A stretch of DNA of 7,256 bases from Thermomicrobiaceae bacterium (lineage in GTDB: Bacteria > Chloroflexota > Chloroflexia > Thermomicrobiales > Thermomicrobiaceae), in contig SKKR01000086.1 of NCBI GenBank assembly GCA_007123655.1, positions 1 through 7,256 of the forward strand, written 5' to 3'. The position numbers were made by a program, and so were the translations under genes. Each line of letters begins with the position of its first letter. Positions within the stretch are counted from its first letter, which is position 1. A model generated the notes under the pieces. It was not told the DNA's origin. It did not search any database and saw only the letters and a list, made by a program, of their open reading frames with translations. Positions 1 through 6,599 of the stretch are shown in pieces.

Positions 1-374
1 CACTGGTTGCATCGATCCGGGAACACCGGGGCCAGTCGGGCCTGGGCCGAGTCTCTCTCTTCGGCTTCGGCTACCTGCTGGCAGGGTTTGGCTGAACCGG
101 CCCTATCCTGGCCGGTCTGGCCGCGTACGCCCTTGTTATCGGTGGCACCGCCGCCGCAGTCGGCGCGTTCCTGACGGCAAGTATCGTCATCCTCGTGCTG
201 ATGTTCGGTTTTGCAGTGCTCGTTACCACCGCCCGGGAACGCACGATTCGGTCGCTGCGCATCATCACGGCCAACTCAAAGCGCTTCGGCGGGGTGCTGT
301 TGATCGGTGTCGGTCTCTGGTTTCTGGCGCTCGCTTACTGGGCTGACTTCTTTGCCGGACTCTTTCCGGTCTGA
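1..374 (+). CDS. CcdA-like membrane protein, selenocysteine-containing, 5' end outside the window
   Basis: Reading from base 3 to the TGA at 372-374 gives 123 residues with one internal TGA at 93-95 (residue 31 of the fragment). Around it the protein reads FGFGYLLAGFG-U-TGPILAGLA, which matches the CcdA/DsbD-type transmembrane region where a conserved cysteine precedes T-G-P-I-L. Here that cysteine is TGA, read as selenocysteine (U). Hydrophobic segments lie at about 18-48, 52-76 and 95-114, and a basic cytoplasmic-looking stretch at about 78-94. CcdA proteins carry reducing equivalents from cytoplasmic thioredoxin across the membrane using two membrane cysteines; the first would lie upstream of the window. 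The frame stays open and keeps family character on both sides of the TGA, and a SECIS-like hairpin follows it, so this does not look like a pseudogene. The HMA gene starts 119 nt downstream and probably works with it. The family call is by recognition, not by alignment. Decay with a nonsense mutation is the alternative. Confidence 0.82.
93..95 (+). other. In-frame TGA, predicted selenocysteine codon in the CcdA-like gene
   Basis: The TGA sits in the frame of the surrounding CcdA-like protein, at the conserved cysteine of the G-C-T-G-P-I-L type motif. TGC (Cys) and TGA differ by one base. The same gene ends with TGA at 372-374, so TGA is not generally reassigned. Confidence 0.82.
109..123 (+). 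promoter_or_regulatory. Bacterial SECIS-like hairpin for the CcdA-like gene
   Basis: GGCC at 110-113 pairs with GGCC at 119-122, with a U-G pair extending the stem (109/123). The five-base loop is GGUCU (114-118). The loop starts 18 nt after the TGA, the same spacing and the same GGUC that I recall for the E. coli fdhF SECIS, where SelB contacts the loop G and U. A competing perfect hairpin exists: 96-102 pairs with 110-116 around a 7-nt loop. A ribosome stopped at the TGA would cover most of its 5' arm, so the SECIS form could still appear during translation. That last point is inference. Confidence 0.7.
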
Positions 375-431
375 TCCGGGTACGGCCGCGCGGATCATAC
401 CGGCATGGACGGTCCGCAAGCGGTAAGATTG

Positions 432-452
432 TGCGTGCGAGTTGAGCACGCA
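432..452 (+). other. Inverted repeat in the gap between the two selenoprotein genes
   Basis: TGCGTGC (432-438) and GCACGCA (446-452) form a perfect 7-bp stem with a 7-nt loop. It lies in the 119-nt gap (375-493) between the CcdA-like stop and the HMA start. No T-run follows, so it is not a convincing intrinsic terminator. It could be an mRNA processing or attenuation structure, or a protein-binding palindrome. I see no clear promoter in this gap. Confidence 0.35.
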
Positions 453-493
453 GGCATTGTTCACTAAACGTCTGGAAGCCGGAGCAGTCAGCG

Positions 494-865
494 ATGGGCA
501 AATCATTCAGCACGATACTTCTGGCCGCGGGCGCGTTCGTGCTGGTGGCCGCGGGATCGTTCTTCATCGTTACCATGGCATTGGGAAGCGACAACGGCGA
601 GGCATCCACTGCAGCCGCGAGTGGCGAGCAACACGTCTACATGACCAACCTGGGAATGACCTGACGATCATGTGCGGGCGCGGTCGCGTCCGAACTCGAC
701 AAGATCGACGGCGTCATGGAGCACGACGTTGATTTCCAGGGTGACTACGTCGAGATGACGTATGACGCGGACGTCGTAAGCATCGATGAGATCATGGACG
801 CGCTCGAGGGGATTGGATACCGACCGACTAGTTACCGTGACGTTTCCTCCGACGACAGCGACTGA
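494..865 (+). CDS. Membrane-anchored HMA (MerP-like) metal-binding selenoprotein
   Basis: Read through the TGA at 662-664, the frame gives 123 residues. Residues about 6-30 form a hydrophobic signal anchor after a short basic start (MGKSF). A low-complexity linker follows (about 31-46). Residues about 47-112 form a heavy-metal-associated domain: beta strand HVYMTNL, metal loop GMT-U57-R-S-C60, helix AGAVASELDKIDGV, strand DYVEMTYD and the late IDEIMDALEGIGY helix typical of HMA folds. The CxxC pair that binds soft metals is here UxxC. Such domains bind Hg(II), Cu(I) or similar ions; the anchor would place this one outside the cytoplasmic membrane. The start is chosen for GGAG at 481-484, 9 nt upstream, and for the signal anchor that follows. 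It lies downstream of another predicted Sec gene, and rlmN starts 7 nt after its stop. Which metal it binds cannot be told from sequence. The domain and its intact downstream half argue against a pseudogene. Confidence 0.87.
662..664 (+). other. In-frame TGA, predicted selenocysteine codon in the HMA gene
   Basis: The TGA is codon 57 and replaces the first cysteine of GMTCxxC, giving GMTUxxC. The partner cysteine (Cys60, TGT) is intact. The copper ATPase in the same window has the ordinary GMTCASC twice, a direct local comparison. The gene's own stop is also TGA (863-865), without a following GGUC hairpin. Confidence 0.87.
675..692 (+). promoter_or_regulatory. Bacterial SECIS hairpin for the HMA gene
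   Basis: CGGGCGC (675-681) pairs with GCGTCCG (686-692) over seven base pairs, one of them G-U, closing a GGUC tetraloop at 682-685. The loop begins 17 nt after the TGA. In addition CGATC (665-669), directly after the TGA, can pair with GATCG (703-707), giving a lower stem and an internal loop, so the whole element resembles the long fdhF-type stem-loop. The coding frame runs through the element, as required for a bacterial SECIS. Confidence 0.8.
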
Positions 866-872
866 ATCAATC

Positions 873-1985
873 ATGGCGAGTGATCTGAGCATTACACCAG
901 AGCATCGAGTTACGTCGTCCATAAGGAATCGGGCGCCTTCCACTTTCTACGACCTCACACTGGACGAACTGACCGGGAAAATCAGCGAACTTGGCCAGAA
1001 ACCTTACCGTGCCCGCCAGATCTACCACTGGGCATACCAGCATCTCGTTGGTAGCTACGGGGAGATGTCCGTGCTGCCGAAGTCGCTACGGGCTGACCTT
1101 TCCGAATCTCTCCCGTTGACCTACCTGGAGCCGGTGCGTGAACTGGAAGCGGACGGCGGAGACACGCTCAAACTGCTGTTCCGTACGCATGACGGCAACC
1201 ACCTCGAGACCGTGCTGATGTTCTATCCGGACCGGGTGACAGTCTGCGTCTCCTGTCAGATCGGTTGTGCCGTCGGGTGCAGCTTCTGCGCGACCGGAAT
1301 GAGCGGGCTGACCAGAAATCTCTCCGCCGGTGAGATGGTCGCTCAGGTGGTGGCCGCGGCCCGCCGCGCCAGGGAATTTGAACGTCAGCTAACCAACATC
1401 GTGATGATGGGCATGGGGGAGCCGTTCCAGAACTACGAGGCCACCATGAAGATGGCCCGCATTCTCAACGACCCGGAAGGCATGAAGTTCGGTGCGCGCC
1501 GGATTACGGTTTCAACGTCCGGACTCGTGCCGTTCATCGACAGGCTCGCGAAGGATCCACTTCAGGTCAAACTGGCAATTTCGCTGCACGCCCCGAACGA
1601 CGAACTTCGGGACACGCTGGTCCCGCTCAATCGCCGCTGGCCGGTCGAGGACCTGATACTCGCCTGCAGACGTTATGTGGAAACCACCGGTCGGCGTATC
1701 TCCTTCGAGTACTGTCTGATCAAGGACGTCAACGATTCGGACGACGTCGCCAGAGACCTAGGTTCACTGCTCTCCGGGTTGATTTGTCACGTCAACGTGA
1801 TCCCGCTCAACCCGACTTCGGCGGAGCCGTCTTACGAGCGACCGTCGGAAGAACGCATCCAGCGCTTCGCCAGAATCGTCGAGGAGAGCGGCATTCCGAC
1901 CTCGGTTCGCTATTCCCGGGGCGTCGACATCGCCGCCGCCTGCGGCCAGCTCAGAGCCGAACACGAGGAAGGGCGCGTGGCCTAG
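873..1985 (+). CDS. rlmN: Dual-specificity RNA methyltransferase RlmN (23S rRNA A2503 / tRNA A37)
   Basis: This is a radical-SAM enzyme that methylates C2 of adenosine in 23S rRNA (A2503 in E. coli numbering) and tRNA A37, acting in the cytoplasm. The product has 370 residues, normal for the family. The N-terminal helical domain includes the QKPYRARQIYHW stretch (42-53). The cluster motif CxxxCxxC is at Cys132, Cys136 and Cys139. Cys125 (in VCVSCQIGC) matches the product-resolving Cys118 of E. coli. MMGMGEP is at 178-184, and the C-terminal YSRGVDIAAACGQL places the methyl-carrying cysteine at Cys357. The frame is open from an ATG at 786, but that start would overlap the HMA gene and add 29 residues with no family resemblance; the ATG at 873 fits the family start. 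There is no clear ribosome binding site, so translation may be coupled to the HMA gene ending 7 nt upstream. It is the third of four genes in the same direction; larC begins at the next base after its stop. Confidence 0.95.
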   Translation: MASDLSITPEHRVTSSIRNRAPSTFYDLTLDELTGKISELGQKPYRARQIYHWAYQHLVGSYGEMSVLPKSLRADLSESLPLTYLEPVRELEADGGDTLKLLFRTHDGNHLETVLMFYPDRVTVCVSCQIGCAVGCSFCATGMSGLTRNLSAGEMVAQVVAAARRAREFERQLTNIVMMGMGEPFQNYEATMKMARILNDPEGMKFGARRITVSTSGLVPFIDRLAKDPLQVKLAISLHAPNDELRDTLVPLNRRWPVEDLILACRRYVETTGRRISFEYCLIKDVNDSDDVARDLGSLLSGLICHVNVIPLNPTSAEPSYERPSEERIQRFARIVEESGIPTSVRYSRGVDIAAACGQLRAEHEEGRVA

Positions 1986-3233
1986 ATGCCGATCGCCTGG
2001 TTCGATCCGTTCTCCGGCGCCAGCGGAGACATGACGCTTGGAGCGCTGGTCGACGCCGGCCTCGATCTGGAGGACCTCCGCGCCGAGCTTCGCACGCTCG
2101 GACTGTCGGGCTATGAACTCCATGCGGAACAGATCGAGCAGCACGGAATCACCGGGACGCGGGTTCGGGTCGAGCTCTCCGACGAGGATCACCACCATCG
2201 TCACTGGAGCAACATCCGCCGAATGATCGAATCGAGCGATCTCCGGGACGGGACGAAGCGCCGGGCGCTGCACGTTTTCCAGGGCCTGGCGGAAGCCGAA
2301 GCGCGGGTCCACGGCATGCCGGTCGACGACGTCCATTTCCACGAAGTCGGGGCGGTAGACTCGATCGTCGATATCGTCGGCGCGGCTGCGGGCCTGGACA
2401 TTCTCGGGATCGAGCGCCTCTACAGCGGGACGCTTCATGACGGCACCGGCTTCGTCCGCGCCGCTCACGGAGTGCTCCCGGTGCCGGCACCCGCCACAGC
2501 CGAACTCGTCGCGATGGCCGGCGCTCCACTTAGACAGTACGACGTCGAGTCCGAGCTACTGACCCCGACCGGGGCGGCTATCCTCACCCGCCTGGCCAGC
2601 TTCGCCCGGCCGGAGATGCACGTTACCACCGTTGGCTACGGCTTCGGCAGCCGGGAACTCCCCTGGCCCAACGCGTTGCGCGTGTTCATCGGCGAACTCG
2701 TGGAGCCGGAATCGACGCCAGCCACGAGGTCACCAGACGTTGAGGACACCCCGATCGAGATCCTGCTCGAAACCAACATCGACGACATGAACCCGGAATT
2801 CTTCGAGCCGCTGATGGATCTTCTCTTCCAGCACGGAGCGCTCGATGTTTATCTCTCACCAATCACGATGAAACGGGGCCGACCGGCGACGAAAGTAAGC
2901 GTCATCGCCGATCTCGAGCATCGAGCCGCGCTGGAAGCGGTTATGATGGAGCACTCGTCGACGCTCGGCGTGCGGATGACCCCGATCGAGCGAATCAAAG
3001 CTGGCCGCCGGATCGAGTGGGTCACTACGCGCTGGGGCGAGATTCGGGTGAAACTCAAGATCTGGAACGGTCGCGTGACCGATGTGGCGCCGGAGTTCGC
3101 GGATTGTCAGCGAGTCGTCCAGGAGCACGAGGTCCCGATCCGGCTCGTCTACGGTGAGGTGACGCGGATCGCGGAGTCATTCATCGGCCGCCAGGTGGAC
3201 GACCGCAACGAGTGGAGCGGCTGGCGCCCGTAA
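1986..3233 (+). CDS. larC: Nickel-pincer cofactor biosynthesis protein LarC
   Basis: LarC inserts nickel, in a CTP-dependent cyclometallation, into the pyridinium bisthiocarboxylate nucleotide that becomes the nickel-pincer cofactor of lactate racemase LarA and relatives. The 415-residue protein shows the family's opening FDPFSGASGDM (6-16), a histidine-rich DHHHRHW (68-74) likely to hold metal, VDDVHFHEVGAVDSIVDIVG (113-132), ESELLTPTGAAIL (188-200), NIDDMNPE (264-271) and KRGRP (296-300). N- and C-terminal halves are in one frame, whereas larC of Lactobacillus plantarum is split by a frameshift. The ATG directly follows the rlmN TAG, with GAGGAAGG at 1965-1972 about 13 nt upstream, so translation is probably coupled. 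No larA, larB or larE is in the window, so the enzyme served cannot be named. The family call is firm; the physiological role is open. Confidence 0.93.
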   Translation: MPIAWFDPFSGASGDMTLGALVDAGLDLEDLRAELRTLGLSGYELHAEQIEQHGITGTRVRVELSDEDHHHRHWSNIRRMIESSDLRDGTKRRALHVFQGLAEAEARVHGMPVDDVHFHEVGAVDSIVDIVGAAAGLDILGIERLYSGTLHDGTGFVRAAHGVLPVPAPATAELVAMAGAPLRQYDVESELLTPTGAAILTRLASFARPEMHVTTVGYGFGSRELPWPNALRVFIGELVEPESTPATRSPDVEDTPIEILLETNIDDMNPEFFEPLMDLLFQHGALDVYLSPITMKRGRPATKVSVIADLEHRAALEAVMMEHSSTLGVRMTPIERIKAGRRIEWVTTRWGEIRVKLKIWNGRVTDVAPEFADCQRVVQEHEVPIRLVYGEVTRIAESFIGRQVDDRNEWSGWRP

Positions 3234-3366
3234 GTGTTTCCTCTCGAGCTCCGCGGTAGATCATATATGGCAAAAGCCCTTCAGGAGAGACGTTCGAGCT
3301 TCACCGCCTTCTCCAGGCGACGGTCCGGATGCGTCGCCCGGCGTTGGCGCTCCGGAGATACGAACT

Positions 3367-3389
3367 GCGCCGGGAACGATTCCCGGCGC
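3367..3389. terminator. Inverted repeat between convergent larC and copA, possible two-way terminator
   Basis: GCGCCGGGAA (3367-3376) and TTCCCGGCGC (3380-3389) form a perfect 10-bp stem with a 3-nt loop. It lies in the 187-nt gap (3234-3420) where larC and copA converge, which suggests termination for both. There is no strong T-run on either side, so it may act as a Rho-assisted or pausing structure. A second, weaker stem (3316-3322 with 3332-3338, 9-nt loop) precedes it. I see no gene in this gap. Confidence 0.5.
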
Positions 3390-3420
3390 TGTTCGTCACA
3401 TGTTCACTTGACTTGGTCGC

Positions 3421-6400
3421 TCATTCGTCCGCGAATTCGATCGTCCCCACCATTCCCGCCTCGTAGTGCCCCGGAAGGTGGCAGCCGTAGAAGAGCTGTT
3501 CACCGATATCCTCTGCCGTATAGATGAGCGTTTCGGTCTCGCCGGGCTGGATCGTAATGGCGTTGTACTCGTGGTCGCCGTGACCGCCCTGATCGCCCAT
3601 GAGGTCCGAATGTCCCAACTGTGCATCCTCGTCGCCGATCACAAACTCGTGTGTGATGTCTCCGACGTTGGTCACGGCGAAGGCGACCGTCTCGCCCGAT
3701 TCAACAGTAACGACATCCGGGACAAATCGCATTTCGTCGTTCGCGTCGATTTGAATCGTACGGTCAGGCTGGTCCGCCGCCGCGGCAGCGGCGTGCGGTA
3801 TGTCATCAGCGGCGTGATCCGGGTTGGCCAGCACAAGCGCGAACCCACCGACGATGATCGCCACCACCGCGATGCCGGCGAGATAGGCGTACTCGCCAAT
3901 CCGTGTGGAAAGCGGCGGGTTCAGGATTTCCTCAGCGGTGTCCGGCTGGCGGAACCGGCGCAGCCGCAGCGCGTTGGTGACGACGGACACACTGCTCATC
4001 GCCATCGCCGCGGCCGCGAGCACCGGGTTCAACAGCAGACCAAAGAACGGATACAGGATACCCATCGCGACCGGAATCAGCAGCGTGTTGTATCCAAACG
4101 CCCAGAACAGACCCTGTTTGATCGCCCCGACGGTCTTCCGGGAGAGCGCTATCGATGTCACGATGGTTCTCAGATCGCCACCGATCAGCGTGATATCCGA
4201 TGCCGCCATTGCGACATCGGTTCCGGTGCCGATGGCGATACCGAGGTTCGCCTGAGCAAGCGCCGGAGCGTCGTTGATCCCGTCGCCGACCATCGCCACG
4301 GTCCGCCCCTCGTCCTGCAGGGACTGAACCTTTTCGGACTTCTGTTCCGGAAGGACCTCCGCCAGGACGTGGTCGATGCCAACCTCCCGGGCAATCGCTT
4401 CGGCAGTCGCCCGGTTATCGCCGGTGATCATCCAGACTTCCAGACCGAGCGCCTTCAGCTTCGAGACTGCCTCAACGGACTCTTCCTTGAGCGTATCCGC
4501 GACTGCGATAATCCCGGCCGTCGAATTGTTGACGGCGACGTACATGGGCGTGACACCGTCCGCTGCGAGTTCATCGGCCCTCGCCGCCAGTCCGTCCAGG
4601 CTTATGTTCGACTGCTCCATGAGCGCCAGATTGCCTATCATGACTGTCTGGCCGTCGATCTCCGCCTGAATCCCCTTTCCGGTAACCGACTGGAACTCTT
4701 GCGCCTTAGGCAGATCCAGTTCCATCTGCTGCGCCCGGGAAACAATCGCCTCGCCGAGTGGATGTTCGGAACCGACTTCAGCGGCCGCCGCCAGCGTCAA
4801 AAGCTCGGACTCGCTCATGCCATTCGAGGGAATGACCTCAGTAACGGTTGGTTTACCACGAGTGAGCGTTCCCGTTTTGTCCAGCACAATCGTGTCGATA
4901 CGCCGCGTCATCTCCAACGCTTCGCCGCCGCGAACCAGGACGCCGTGCTCGGCTGCTTTGCCGGTACCGACCATGATCGCCGTCGGCGTTGCCAGGCCAA
5001 GCGCACACGGGCAGGCAATGATCAGCGTGGCAATGACAACGGTGAGTGCGAAGATCAGCCCCGGTCCGAACGCCATCCAGACCGCGAACGCGATCGCGGC
5101 GGCGACGATGACAGTCGGGACGAAGTAGCTGGACACTGTGTCCACCATCGCCTGCATGGGCGCCTTGGAGCCCTGAGCTTCCTCGACCATCCGCATAATC
5201 TGCGACAGCGTCGTGTCCCGCCCGACCTTCGTCGCCCGGAAGACGAATCCCCCGGTCTTGTTGATCGTCGCGCCGATGACCTCGTCATTCGCCGATTTTT
5301 CAACCGGCACGCTCTCTCCGGTCAGCATGCTCTCGTCGAGTGTGGAGTGACCCTCCACAATCACGCCGTCGACCGGAACTTTCTCACCCGGCCGGACGCG
5401 GACGTGATCGCCAACCTGGACGGACTCGATCGGAACGTCTTGCTCAACACCATCCCGGATGACCCGAGCCGTTCGGGCCTGCAGCCCGGCCAACGCCTTG
5501 ATCGCCGCGCTGGTCTGCTTCTTGGCGCGTGCTTCCATCCATCGACCGAGCAGCACCAGCGAGATGATAATCACCGCGGTTTCGAAGTACAGGTGGAACG
5601 GGAAGCCCCACTGCGCCGCCAGGCCAGGCCACAGCGTGACGAACGCGCTGTAGGCGAACGCCATGCTGGTGCCGATCGCAACCAGCGTGTTCATGTTCGT
5701 GGTGAAGTGTTTCGCAGCCGCCCAGGCACCCTTGTAGAAGATTGAACCGGCCCAGAACTGGACAATCGCAGCCTGGATCAACATCAGTGGCGCAAGGTAT
5801 TCCATGTCGATACCCAGCGGCACATACATCTCGATCATCATGATCGTACCGATGACGAGACCGACGATCCACTTCCGTTTCAGGTCCGCCATCTCTCGCT
5901 CGCGGGCAAGCTCACGCGCGTCAACCGGCTCGTCTGTTGACTGGCCGGCGGAATGTGTTTGCGAGGGGCTCGGAGCCGGCAAACTGGCCGCATAGCCTGC
6001 CTTCTCGACCGCCGCGGTCAGTGCGCTGATGTCGACCTGTGCAGGATCGAAGGAGACCGATGCCTGCTCGGTCGCGAAGTTGACGCTCGCCTCGCTAACC
6101 CCGGGCACCCGGCTGAGAGAGCGCTCGACTCGCCGGACGCAGGACGCGCACGTCATTCCCTCAACATCGAACGTTACCTCGCCAGGCTTCCCGGCATCCC
6201 GGGATGGCGCGTGGCCATTCCCGGACTGTTCTGTCTCGACCTGCTCGACACCATATCCAGCCTTTTCGATCGCCGCTCGCAAGTCCTCGGGCCGCAGAAC
6301 GCTTGAGTCGTAACGCACGGTTGCTCTTTCGGTCGCCAGGTTGACGTCGGCGGACTGGACGCCGTCCAGTTTCTCAAGCCCGCGCTCTACCCGGCGCACG

Positions 6401-6495
6401 CACGAAGCGCACGTCATGCCGGAGACCAGCAGGTTCGTCTGCGTCGTCTGGTTATCCCGGCCTGTTGTCTGATCGCGTGTTGGACTCGTCGTCAT
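3421..6495 (-). CDS. copA: Copper-exporting P1B-type ATPase CopA with a C-terminal cupredoxin domain
   Basis: This ATP-driven pump exports Cu(I) across the cytoplasmic membrane. The protein has 1024 residues, roughly 150-200 more than common two-HMA CopA proteins. In order: HMA domains with GMTCASC at 26-32 and 113-119; membrane segments; actuator loop with TGES (392-395); the ion-path CPC at 495-497; phosphorylated Asp539 in DKTGT; SEHP (576-579) of the nucleotide domain; [10 protein letters not shown] (737-746); Tyr802-Asn803; and the MxxSS site at Met831 to Ser835, all diagnostic of Cu(I) ATPases. An extra hydrophobic segment follows at about 871-890, then a cupredoxin domain (about 912-1023) with His949, Cys1005, His1010 and Met1015, a full type 1 copper ligand set. 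With eight standard segments the C-terminus would be cytoplasmic; a ninth puts the cupredoxin outside. The ATG at 6493-6495 starts 104 nt after csoR ends, with only a weak ribosome site. Sensor and pump are co-oriented and presumably derepressed together by copper. Confidence 0.95.
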   Translation of the reverse strand: MTTSPTRDQTTGRDNQTTQTNLLVSGMTCASCVRRVERGLEKLDGVQSADVNLATERATVRYDSSVLRPEDLRAAIEKAGYGVEQVETEQSGNGHAPSRDAGKPGEVTFDVEGMTCASCVRRVERSLSRVPGVSEASVNFATEQASVSFDPAQVDISALTAAVEKAGYAASLPAPSPSQTHSAGQSTDEPVDARELAREREMADLKRKWIVGLVIGTIMMIEMYVPLGIDMEYLAPLMLIQAAIVQFWAGSIFYKGAWAAAKHFTTNMNTLVAIGTSMAFAYSAFVTLWPGLAAQWGFPFHLYFETAVIIISLVLLGRWMEARAKKQTSAAIKALAGLQARTARVIRDGVEQDVPIESVQVGDHVRVRPGEKVPVDGVIVEGHSTLDESMLTGESVPVEKSANDEVIGATINKTGGFVFRATKVGRDTTLSQIMRMVEEAQGSKAPMQAMVDTVSSYFVPTVIVAAAIAFAVWMAFGPGLIFALTVVIATLIIACPCALGLATPTAIMVGTGKAAEHGVLVRGGEALEMTRRIDTIVLDKTGTLTRGKPTVTEVIPSNGMSESELLTLAAAAEVGSEHPLGEAIVSRAQQMELDLPKAQEFQSVTGKGIQAEIDGQTVMIGNLALMEQSNISLDGLAARADELAADGVTPMYVAVNNSTAGIIAVADTLKEESVEAVSKLKALGLEVWMITGDNRATAEAIAREVGIDHVLAEVLPEQKSEKVQSLQDEGRTVAMVGDGINDAPALAQANLGIAIGTGTDVAMAASDITLIGGDLRTIVTSIALSRKTVGAIKQGLFWAFGYNTLLIPVAMGILYPFFGLLLNPVLAAAAMAMSSVSVVTNALRLRRFRQPDTAEEILNPPLSTRIGEYAYLAGIAVVAIIVGGFALVLANPDHAADDIPHAAAAAADQPDRTIQIDANDEMRFVPDVVTVESGETVAFAVTNVGDITHEFVIGDEDAQLGHSDLMGDQGGHGDHEYNAITIQPGETETLIYTAEDIGEQLFYGCHLPGHYEAGMVGTIEFADE

Positions 6496-6599
6496 AGGTC
6501 ACTATCCCGTCGGAGTCATCCCAGGGGCACACCTGGATGCTTCCTTCTACCATCGTGCACAGTTGCTCACCGGTGGGCGGCTATTTCCTGCTCAACTTT

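Noticed and set aside
93..664. General reassignment of TGA to Trp or Gly
   Set aside because: TGA is the terminal stop of the CcdA-like, HMA and copA genes, TGG is used for Trp, and both internal TGAs fall on cysteine positions followed by SECIS-like hairpins.
442..732. 96-codon plus-strand frame overlapping the HMA gene
   Set aside because: Arg/Gly-rich without domain or ribosome site; a different frame from the HMA protein, open because of GC bias.
1..865. Pseudogenes with nonsense mutations or sequencing errors
   Set aside because: Both genes have a single TGA, no frameshifts, intact family sequence downstream and intact stops. Two independent errors at functional Cys codons with matched hairpins is much less likely.
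786..872. Upstream start for rlmN at 786
   Set aside because: It would overlap the HMA gene by 80 bases and add 29 residues unlike the family; the ATG at 873 fits the usual length.
1245..1290. Extra cysteine (Cys128) in the RlmN CVSCQIGC stretch as a new cluster ligand
   Set aside because: The canonical catalytic Cys125 and cluster Cys132, Cys136 and Cys139 are all present; many RlmN proteins vary at this position (Ser in E. coli), so no new function is claimed.
3316..3338. Second stem (7 bp, 9-nt loop) as the larC terminator
   Set aside because: Weaker than the 10-bp stem at 3367-3389 and without a T-run; mentioned only as an accompanying structure.
3234..3527. Possible small gene after larC on the plus strand
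   Set aside because: Arg/Ser-rich with no family likeness, runs through the inverted repeat at 3367-3389 and into the 3' end of copA.
3466..5745. 759-codon open frame on the plus strand, opposite copA
   Set aside because: It is wholly antisense to copA, rich in Arg, Asp and His with no recognisable domain, and typical of the mirror frame of a GC-rich gene.
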